From NCBI GenBank assembly GCA_034666665.1, contig JAXDLK010000086.1:1-5118 (forward strand): a DNA stretch of 5,118 bases, written 5' to 3'. A model generated the notes under the pieces. It made no database searches. It was given only the letters and a program-made list of their open reading frames with translations, and had not been told where the DNA came from. Source of the DNA: JAXDLK01 sp034666665 (GTDB taxonomy: Bacteria > Desulfobacterota > Binatia > JACPRU01). Each line of letters opens with the position of its first letter. The stretch's first letter is position 1. Shown here one piece after another: positions 1-5,118 of the stretch. The translations under genes were made by a program, and so were the position numbers.

Positions 1-735
1 GAGCCAGTGGAGACCGAGTGCCGTCACGCCGAGCGGTGGGTACTCCACTTCGACCTCCGTCGCTCCGGCGGCAGTCTGGATGGCGGCCTCCGATGGCGCG
101 GCGAACAGAGCCTCGATGCCGGCGCTCATCCTCCGCGGCGCCGCGCCGACGTCTGCAATCGACACCGCCAGCTGCTTGCCGATGCGGCGCCCGCCCCTCG
201 CGACCGTGACGTCGAATCGGCCCTCCCGAAGCGGCCGCACTCGCCAGGAGATCTGTCGCCGCTGTCGCATGCGAACCGGCCCGGCCTCGACGCGCACGCC
301 TTCCGGCGCTTCGAGCCTCCAGCCATCCACGTCGACGGCGGTCGCAGTGACCACCGTCGCCTCTCCCGGGTGGACGGCACGGCATGCGTAACGAGCGTCG
401 AGGTGCGCGAACAGCAGACCGAACGGCAACGCGACCGCCAGAAAAGGCACCATCATCCCCGCGAGGTACGCTCCGAGCGCGGAGAGGAACTGCGCTTGCG
501 ATCGAAAGACGACCGCGAGATCGTGCCGGTAGAGACGAACCGCCAGCAGGTGCGCCTGCGTCCGCTTGCGTGCGGCAGCGATCGCCGCCGGGTTCGAGGT
601 CCAGCGAAACGCGTACAGCAGCGCCACCCCGCTCACCGCGGAGACGATGATCAGGCTCCACGCCGGGCCGAGCGGCGCCAGCGGGTCGAGGAGCAGAGCG
701 AACAGACGCCGGAGCGCCGAGTGCACGAAAGTCAT
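1..735 (-). CDS. Oxa1/EMC3-like (YidC superfamily-type) membrane protein, C-terminus outside the window
   Basis: The first 245 codons of a membrane protein, with the frame open to the left edge. Seen: a first hydrophobic segment (about 24-43, from PAWSLIIVS to ALLYAF), then a polar, basic helical stretch (about 48-85: NPAAIAAARKRTQAHLLAV, then RLYRHD), then a second hydrophobic segment (about 92-110, GMMVPFLAVALPFGLLFAHL). A beta-rich region (about 115-195) follows, with alternating hydrophobic residues such as ATVVTATAVDVDGW and RFDVTVARGGRRIG. Near the edge, EYPPLGVTALGLHWL looks like the lead-in to a third membrane helix. The order TM, cytosolic helical hairpin, TM matches the core of the Oxa1 superfamily (YidC, EMC3, archaeal DUF106), which inserts proteins into membranes. 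The positive-inside rule puts the basic stretch in the cytoplasm and the beta region outside. The ATG at 735 is the only reasonable start, because an in-frame TAA lies seven codons upstream. It has no clear Shine-Dalgarno site and starts 26 bases after the small gene. That it is a membrane protein is firm; the Oxa1-like reading is an inference from layout. Confidence 0.78.
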   Translation of the reverse strand, partial: MTFVHSALRRLFALLLDPLAPLGPAWSLIIVSAVSGVALLYAFRWTSNPAAIAAARKRTQAHLLAVRLYRHDLAVVFRSQAQFLSALGAYLAGMMVPFLAVALPFGLLFAHLDARYACRAVHPGEATVVTATAVDVDGWRLEAPEGVRVEAGPVRMRQRRQISWRVRPLREGRFDVTVARGGRRIGKQLAVSIADVGAAPRRMSAGIEALFAAPSEAAIQTAAGATEVEVEYPPLGVTALGLHWL

Positions 736-761
736 TCGCGGCCGATCGGGGTACGGTTACG

Positions 762-956
762 TCACTCGATGTAGCCGAGACCTTCGAGGCGCTTCCGCAC
801 TTCCTCCTCGTCCTTCCCCTCCTCGAGGTGCCGCACGCTCGATTCGAGGACGTGTCGAGCGAAGTCCTCGACGGAGGCGTATCCCGTCTGGGCCGCCACC
901 TTCTCCATTCGCTCCCAGAGGTCCTTCTCGACGACGATCTTCTTCTTGCCGAACAT
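762..956 (-). CDS. Small ribbon-helix-helix-like protein (CopG/Arc-type fold predicted)
   Basis: A 64-residue protein. Seen: a basic, strand-like start (KKKIVVE, 4-10), a first helix (about 11-23, DLWERMEKVAAQTG), a turn at GYAS, a second helix (about 28-45, VEDFARHVLES) and a charged third helix (about 48-58) ending in LEGLGYIE. A strand, helix, turn and second helix of this length is the pattern of ribbon-helix-helix proteins, which dimerise and often bind DNA through the paired strands. The ATG at 956 is preferred over the GTG at 962 because AAGAGG (962-967) lies five bases upstream of the ATG but would overlap the GTG. The gene starts 15 bases after the lipoprotein phosphodiesterase stop and ends 26 bases before the membrane protein. 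No toxin gene adjoins it, so an antitoxin role is unlikely. It may be an operon regulator or a small accessory protein. The gene is very likely real, the fold is probable and the function is unknown. Confidence 0.8.
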   Translation of the reverse strand: MFGKKKIVVEKDLWERMEKVAAQTGYASVEDFARHVLESSVRHLEEGKDEEEVRKRLEGLGYIE

Positions 957-961
957 GCTCA

Positions 962-967
962 CCTCTT
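962..967 (-). promoter_or_regulatory. Ribosome binding site of the small protein gene
   Basis: AAGAGG on the minus strand, five bases before the ATG at 956, in the short gap after the upstream TGA. It is the only clear Shine-Dalgarno sequence at any of the four starts. It decides between the ATG at 956 and the in-frame GTG at 962. Its presence suggests the small protein is translated independently and perhaps at a higher level than its neighbours. Confidence 0.7.
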
Positions 968-971
968 CTGC

Positions 972-2942
972 TCACTTCGCCGCGGTCTCGAGGAACGGCT
1001 TGCCGATCATTTCGGGCAGTGCGGGCACGCCGAACTCCTGGAGCACGGTCGGCGCGACGTCCGCGAGGCCGACGGGCAGGTCGCGGATCGCGCGGTTCGA
1101 CAGCAGCACACCCGGCACCTCCTCGGCGGCGATGCAGTGGTCCCCGCTCCAGGCGTCGAGGTTGTCTTCGAGCACGGCCTCGGTGACTTGCCCGAGGGCC
1201 GACTGGTTCGAGACGCGATAGCCGCGCGCGTACCCGACGATCAGGTCCGGCGCGATGTCGCGGTAGCGCTCGCTGTAGACTTCCTCGCGACGGTACGCAC
1301 GAGCGACCACTGCCGCGCCGTTCTCCGGGTCGCGCCACAGGAGCAAGCGCCGCACGAGATCGTCCATCACGGAGCGACGGCTCTCCGGCGCGACCGTCCC
1401 GTAGCGCTCGCGGCCGCGAAGGTTGACGTAGAGCCCGTTCAGACCGAAGGCGTACGCCGCGGTGCGCGTCCAGTCGACGTCCTGGAAGAGCTCGCCGCTC
1501 GTGTCGGCGCCTTCCCGGAGCGCGAGCAGTCCCTGCTCGCGAAGCCAGGAGTTCAGGTGCGCCGATCGCCGGAACGGTGCGAACCCGTGGTCGGAGAGCA
1601 CGATCAACGGGACGCTCGGATCGATCGCCGCCATCGCCCGGCCGAGCGCTCCATCGAGCTGGCGATAGGCGTCGCGGATCGCGTTCGGGTGCCCGCTGTC
1701 CGGCCGGTCGAGAGTGCGCCAGAACGTGTGCGACACCTGATCCGCCCCGCCGAAGTAGACGAAGAGCAGACCCTCGCGAAACCGCGCGAGCTCGGTGTCG
1801 AGGAGCCGCATTCGCTCGTCGAAGACATGCGTCGCTTGTTCGAGGTACTCGCCGTCCCCGAGCGCGCCTTCCGAGAGCGCCTTGGAGTCCTCGGGCAGAC
1901 CCTGCGTGTAGAAGTAACCTACCCGATCGTAGAGCTCGCGGGCATACTCAGGCGGCGTCGAGATCGGCAGCGCCGGACGTGTCGGGTCGATGTTGACCGG
2001 GCTCACGTAGAGCTCGAAGAACGGCCGCACCTGCTTCAGGTGAAGGCGGACGATGCCCGGAACGCTGACCACGGCCGGGACCAGCGAGAAGTCGATCGGC
2101 AACCACTCGCTCCATTCGCCCTCCTGCAGCACGATCGAGCGGCCGCCGATCTCGATCCGCGCCGCGCGAGAGTCGGTGTCGATCCAGGCGTCGAAGCGCC
2201 GTCCCGCGTTCTCCAGGTTCGCACGGAAGGAGTTCGGCGGCCCCGGAATCTCTCCGCTCGCGTGCCCGTCACGCGCGCGGACGCCGTAGATGATTCCGCC
2301 CGGCACCTCGCGCGTGCCGGCGTTCTCCGGATCGGAGCTGAAGAGGAAGAACGTCCCGTAGGTGCCGCGGAGATCCGGCGTCCCCATGTCCGAGAGCGTT
2401 CGCTGATCCGTCGGCTCGGGTGGGAAGTTCGCCGGGATCTTCACGACCGTGGCGCGAACTCCGTGCTCCTCGAGCACGTTCCAGAAGGCCTTCCCGTGGC
2501 GCAGGAGATGAGCCTCTCCTCCCCACAGCGACGGCAGCGCGTACTTGCCGAACGTGAGGCGCCACTCGTCCTCCTCGACGCGCGAGGTCGACAGGTAGGG
2601 GAAGATCGCACCCCCTCCCGCCGGATTCGGATCGCGGTGGATGAAGTCGTAGATGCCGTGACCGCCGGGATCGAGCCCGGTGATGAACGTCGACCATGCC
2701 ACCGGACTCTGCGGCGGCACGGTGGTGGCGAGGCGACGGTAATGGCCGGGACGCGCGAGCTTGGCGAAATTCGGCAGCGCGCCCTCCGCGACGAAGCGGT
2801 CGAGCAGGATCGGATCGACGCCGTCGAACCCGAGCACCAGCACGCGGTGCGCGGAGCGCCCGTGCGGCTCGCCCCGGCAGCCGGAGGTCGCGGTGAGCGC
2901 GAGCAGGAGCAGCGTCGACAGCGCTCGTGCCGGACGCCTCAT
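972..2942 (-). CDS. Predicted lipoprotein, alkaline phosphatase superfamily phosphodiesterase (paralogue of the preceding gene)
   Basis: A 656-residue paralogue of the upstream enzyme. Seen: a short N-terminus with arginines (MRRPAR), a hydrophobic core (about 8-18) and a lipobox-like TSGC, with the candidate lipidated cysteine at C22. The catalytic domain starts near residue 33. Ligand motifs are D40 in LGFDGVDP, D401 and H405 in ADQVSH, D451-H452 in LSDHGF and H602 in SGDHC. The nucleophile position aligns with S79 in PPQSPVAWS. The insert carries the same PDLRGT (189-194) and NIDPTRPALPIS blocks. The end holds DVAPTVLQEFGVP, so the domain is complete. A lipoprotein signal implies the enzyme sits outside the cytoplasmic membrane, on the inner or outer membrane. 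The ATG at 2942 is chosen because it overlaps the upstream stop as ATGA and begins the lipoprotein signal. The frame stays open to 3509, but that extension runs through the upstream gene and is not protein-like. The substrate is unknown. The -3 lipobox residue (T) is non-standard, so lipidation is probable rather than certain. Confidence 0.93.
   Translation of the reverse strand: MRRPARALSTLLLLALTATSGCRGEPHGRSAHRVLVLGFDGVDPILLDRFVAEGALPNFAKLARPGHYRRLATTVPPQSPVAWSTFITGLDPGGHGIYDFIHRDPNPAGGGAIFPYLSTSRVEEDEWRLTFGKYALPSLWGGEAHLLRHGKAFWNVLEEHGVRATVVKIPANFPPEPTDQRTLSDMGTPDLRGTYGTFFLFSSDPENAGTREVPGGIIYGVRARDGHASGEIPGPPNSFRANLENAGRRFDAWIDTDSRAARIEIGGRSIVLQEGEWSEWLPIDFSLVPAVVSVPGIVRLHLKQVRPFFELYVSPVNIDPTRPALPISTPPEYARELYDRVGYFYTQGLPEDSKALSEGALGDGEYLEQATHVFDERMRLLDTELARFREGLLFVYFGGADQVSHTFWRTLDRPDSGHPNAIRDAYRQLDGALGRAMAAIDPSVPLIVLSDHGFAPFRRSAHLNSWLREQGLLALREGADTSGELFQDVDWTRTAAYAFGLNGLYVNLRGRERYGTVAPESRRSVMDDLVRRLLLWRDPENGAAVVARAYRREEVYSERYRDIAPDLIVGYARGYRVSNQSALGQVTEAVLEDNLDAWSGDHCIAAEEVPGVLLSNRAIRDLPVGLADVAPTVLQEFGVPALPEMIGKPFLETAAK
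2939..2942 (-). other. ATGA stop/start overlap
   Basis: The TGA stop of the membrane-anchored phosphodiesterase and the ATG start of the lipoprotein paralogue share bases as ATGA. No good Shine-Dalgarno site precedes this ATG, since the upstream bases are GGGCTCGC. Translation of the second gene therefore probably depends on ribosomes finishing the first, which would keep the two enzymes in fixed proportion. The overlap is seen directly; the coupling is inferred. Confidence 0.85.
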
Positions 2943-5014
2943 GCGAGCCCGAGCGGCCGGCCTTCCATGTGCGGCGGACGCGGCACGCCGTAGAGCTCGA
3001 GCACGGTAGGCGCGATGTCCACGATCGAGGGCGACTCGGCGGCCATCTTGCGGTTGCAGAAGAGCACACCCGGCACCAGCGACGGATCGACACAGTGGTC
3101 GCCGCTCCAACTCTTGGGATTGTCGGCGACGATCTCTCCCGCGACCTTGCCGACCGCCGCCTCCCAGGCGACGCGATAGCCATCGCCGTAGCCGACGATC
3201 AGGTCCGGAGCCTGGTCCAGATAGGGCCCGCGGTACCGCTTGCCGACGTCGGTGACCTCGCGAACGACTGCTCCCGCGGTCTCGGGGTCTTGGAGGGCCA
3301 GCAGCCGATCGGCGATCTCCTGCTTCAGCTTCTCGGTTTGCTCGCCGGCAAGGACGAGCCCGTGCGCCTCGCGCCCGACCTGGTTGACGTAGAGGCCGGC
3401 CAGGCCGACCGCATAGGCGCGCGTGCGGTTCCAGTCGACGTCCCGGAGGTACTCCGCGTCTCCCGTGGCGCCGCGGCGAAGCGCCAGGTATCCCTCGCGG
3501 AGCAGCCACGCATTCAGGTTCACGCCGCGGCGAAAGGACACGAAGCCGTGATCGGAAAGCACCATCAGCACGCTGCCTTCATCGACCTCTCGGCGGATGC
3601 GCGCGAGCATCTCGTCCATGCGGCGGTAGAGGTCCTCCACGACGTTCCCGTGGCGGTCGGCGTCCGGGCAGGCGGCACGCGGATCGGGGTCGGTGTAGCG
3701 ATAGAACATGTGCTGCACCCGGTCCGTGGCATCGAAGACGCAGACCACCACGCCGGTCCGGGTCTTCTCGAGCACGTCGAAGAGCTGCCGCTCGCGTTCG
3801 CCGTGGATCAGGTACGCCTGCTCGAGGAATCCGTCCTCGTCGAGCACGCGCTCGTTCAGGGCCCAGGTGTCCTCGGCGAGACCGAGCGTCGCGAAGCGGC
3901 CGAGAAGCTTCGACAGGTACGGACCGTAATAGCGCGGATGTGAGATCGGCAGCGCCGGATGCTCCGGGTCGATGTGGATCGGCGTCACGTAAAGCGCGAA
4001 CGGCTCCGCCGACATCACCCGGAGGCGCGCGATGCCGCGCAGCTTCACCCCGAGCCCGGCGTCGAACGTGAGCGGCACCCAGTCCGAGTAGACGCCGGCG
4101 ACGGCGACGATCTTCTGGTCGCCGATCTCGATGGCGAACGCGCCGTCGCTCCGTCGCTCGATCCGGAGCGGTAGCACGAGCGTCTCGGCCGTCCGCCGCA
4201 GCGGATGCGCGGGACCCGGAAGCTCGCCGCGGAGCGTCTCGTTCTCCCGCCGCAAGGGCAGCCGCAGGCCTCCGGTATGCTCCCCGGCGTCCGCGGACTC
4301 GGCGAAGAACGTGAAGCTTCCCTGCGTGCCGCGGAGATCGGGAACGCTCATGCCCGACAGGCACGCACCGTGGAAGCGCTCGGGCGGAAACGTCACCGGC
4401 ACGCGCAGCACCGACGAGAAGACGCCGCGGTCGCCGAGGAGCTTCCAGAAGGGCGGCGCCTTGCGAAACAGACGGATTCGCGCGCGGCCGACCGGCAGCA
4501 TGAACTTGCCGATCGACAGGCTACGGCGCACCGGTTCGACCGCGGACGACGAGAGAAACGGCAGGTACGTCCGTGCGTCGCGCGCGAGGAAGTCGAAGAT
4601 GCCGTGGCGCGCCGGATGAACCCCGGTCATGAACGACGACCAGGCGACCGGCGAGAGCGGCGGGTGCGTCGTCGCGAGCCGGCGGAACGAGCCTTCCGCG
4701 GCCAGCGCCGAGAAGGCCGGCAGCTTGCCTTCCGCCATCAACCGCTCCGTCAGCGTCGGATCCAAACCGTCGAGGCCGATGAGGATGACCCGGCGCGGCG
4801 CGCCCGGAGGGAGATGGTGCCGGCGGACAGCGCGCCAGAGGAGACGGAACGGAAACGACAGCAGGGTGAAAATCGCCAGCACCATGGCCCAGAGCAGGAT
4901 CAGGAACGATCCGACGAAGGCGAATCCCGCGCCAGGGCCGATGTAGGCGTCGGCCGCGGACGGAAGGACGAGCCAGGCGAAGACCAGCGCTCGCGTGCGG
5001 AACCGGGCGTACAT
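2939..5014 (-). CDS. Membrane-anchored alkaline phosphatase superfamily protein (type I phosphodiesterase/nucleotide pyrophosphatase-like)
   Basis: A 691-residue predicted metal-dependent phosphoesterase. Seen: a hydrophobic N-terminus (about 8-23) ending in a signal-like ADA, followed at once by YIGPGAG (24-30), a long hydrophobic segment (about 31-60) and a basic stretch (RAVRRHH, 61-67). The catalytic domain starts near 75. Metal-ligand motifs of the family are all present: D82 in IGLDGLDP, D431 and H435 in TDRVQH, D488-H489 in LSDHGF, and H640 in SGDHC. The nucleophile position aligns with S121 in PPLSPVAWS, just before MTGVHPARHG. Residues about 225-350 form an insert with the motifs PDLRGT and HIDPEHPALPIS, which the downstream paralogue shares. 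The C-terminus has the usual DIAPTVLELYGVP block, so the protein is full length. The ATG at 5014 is chosen because it begins the signal-like segment; it has no strong Shine-Dalgarno site. Its stop overlaps the next start. The family assignment is firm. The substrate is unknown, and which side of the membrane the enzyme faces is uncertain. Confidence 0.93.
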   Translation of the reverse strand: MYARFRTRALVFAWLVLPSAADAYIGPGAGFAFVGSFLILLWAMVLAIFTLLSFPFRLLWRAVRRHHLPPGAPRRVILIGLDGLDPTLTERLMAEGKLPAFSALAAEGSFRRLATTHPPLSPVAWSSFMTGVHPARHGIFDFLARDARTYLPFLSSSAVEPVRRSLSIGKFMLPVGRARIRLFRKAPPFWKLLGDRGVFSSVLRVPVTFPPERFHGACLSGMSVPDLRGTQGSFTFFAESADAGEHTGGLRLPLRRENETLRGELPGPAHPLRRTAETLVLPLRIERRSDGAFAIEIGDQKIVAVAGVYSDWVPLTFDAGLGVKLRGIARLRVMSAEPFALYVTPIHIDPEHPALPISHPRYYGPYLSKLLGRFATLGLAEDTWALNERVLDEDGFLEQAYLIHGERERQLFDVLEKTRTGVVVCVFDATDRVQHMFYRYTDPDPRAACPDADRHGNVVEDLYRRMDEMLARIRREVDEGSVLMVLSDHGFVSFRRGVNLNAWLLREGYLALRRGATGDAEYLRDVDWNRTRAYAVGLAGLYVNQVGREAHGLVLAGEQTEKLKQEIADRLLALQDPETAGAVVREVTDVGKRYRGPYLDQAPDLIVGYGDGYRVAWEAAVGKVAGEIVADNPKSWSGDHCVDPSLVPGVLFCNRKMAAESPSIVDIAPTVLELYGVPRPPHMEGRPLGLA

Positions 5015-5118
5015 GCGAGCGCGGTTTACTACCGGAGGGCTCCATCCCGGTCTAGGGCGCGGCCCGCGTGAAGCGGGCCATCTTGCGCCCGCGAGCGCTT
5101 CACAGCGAGCGCGTTCGG
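5015..5118 (-). other. Leader or intergenic region before the first gene
   Basis: There is no gene I can support here. I find no convincing -35/-10 pair and no strong Shine-Dalgarno site before the ATG at 5014. Stops that could end an upstream minus-strand gene exist: TGA at 5100-5102 in one frame and the tandem TAG TAA at 5026-5031 in another. Apart from the hairpin, the only other pattern is three copies of GCGAGCGC (5015-5022, 5091-5098, 5105-5112). The operon promoter is either here in a form I cannot recognise or lies to the right of the window. Confidence 0.5.
5055..5090 (-). promoter_or_regulatory. GC-rich hairpin upstream of the operon
   Basis: Two nested inverted repeats. The inner stem is seven perfect pairs (GGCCCGC at 5061-5067 with GCGGGCC at 5073-5079) around a five-base loop. 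The outer stem is six perfect pairs (GGGCGC at 5055-5060 with GCGCCC at 5085-5090), flush on one side and separated by a five-base bulge (5080-5084) on the other. No T-run follows on either strand, so it is not a canonical intrinsic terminator. It ends 40 bases before the first start codon, so it may be a leader structure, an operator or a weak terminator of an upstream gene. The pairing is seen; the role is not known. Confidence 0.45.

Noticed and set aside
7..774. A 255-codon plus-strand open frame at the left edge
   Set aside because: The translation is extremely Arg-rich and low in hydrophobic pattern. The opposite strand gives a well-formed membrane protein.
957..962. GTG at 962 as start of the small protein
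   Set aside because: The Shine-Dalgarno sequence would overlap the GTG. The ATG at 956 has correct spacing.
828..2993. A 721-codon open frame on the plus strand opposite the lipoprotein phosphodiesterase
   Set aside because: It is a mirror of a strongly coding GC-rich minus-strand gene. The translation is rich in Arg, Val, Glu and Asp without recognisable motifs, while the minus strand has a complete enzyme domain.
2943..3509. Upstream extension of the lipoprotein gene to give an 845-residue product
   Set aside because: The extra 189 codons overlap the upstream enzyme in another frame and are not protein-like. The internal ATG at 2942 begins a lipoprotein signal and forms a typical ATGA overlap.
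2927..3943. A 338-codon plus-strand open frame opposite the first phosphodiesterase
   Set aside because: It is an antisense shadow of a gene with full catalytic motifs, and it has no domain of its own.
5052..5081. A nine-codon minus-strand reading frame (MARFTRAAP) overlapping the hairpin, as a leader peptide
   Set aside because: It has no ribosome binding site and no run of regulatory codons, and its length is well within chance.
5015..5112. Three copies of GCGAGCGC as operator repeats
   Set aside because: An eight-base GC-rich word recurs easily in this composition, and the spacing is irregular (one copy is far from the other two).
5029..5118. Open minus-strand frame at the right edge ending in TAG, as the tail of an upstream gene
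   Set aside because: Only 29 codons are visible and nothing in them is recognisable. Other frames here are also partly open, so no gene can be claimed.

Overview
The window is compact, very GC-rich bacterial DNA in which every supportable gene lies on the minus strand, read from right to left. Third codon positions are strongly G/C. One gene product is a predicted lipoprotein and two others carry membrane segments, so this looks like an envelope-related operon of a high-GC, probably Gram-negative bacterium. The gene set resembles what I know from deltaproteobacterial, acidobacterial or Eisenbacteria-like genomes, but the sequence does not fix the taxon.

Layout in transcription order: (1) about 100 bases of non-coding leader or intergenic DNA at the right edge (5015-5118) with a strong GC-rich hairpin; (2) a 691-residue membrane-anchored phosphodiesterase of the alkaline phosphatase superfamily (2939-5014); (3) a 656-residue paralogue of it with a lipoprotein signal (972-2942), joined by an ATGA stop/start overlap; (4) a 64-residue ribbon-helix-helix-like protein (762-956) with a good Shine-Dalgarno site, 15 bases downstream; (5) after another 26 bases, the first 245 codons of a membrane protein with an Oxa1/EMC3-like layout (TM, cytosolic helices, TM, extracytoplasmic beta-rich domain), cut off by the left edge (1-735).

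The tight spacing argues for one transcript. The two enzymes share the complete set of metal-ligand motifs of type I phosphodiesterase/nucleotide pyrophosphatase enzymes, so both should be active hydrolases of phosphodiester or phosphomonoester bonds. They are anchored differently, and simple topology rules place them on opposite faces of the membrane. Their substrates cannot be read from the sequence. The linked membrane protein suggests an envelope process such as lipid or glycan remodelling, or membrane-protein handling. The small protein could be the local regulator or an accessory subunit. No mobile element, CRISPR array, tRNA or rRNA was seen.
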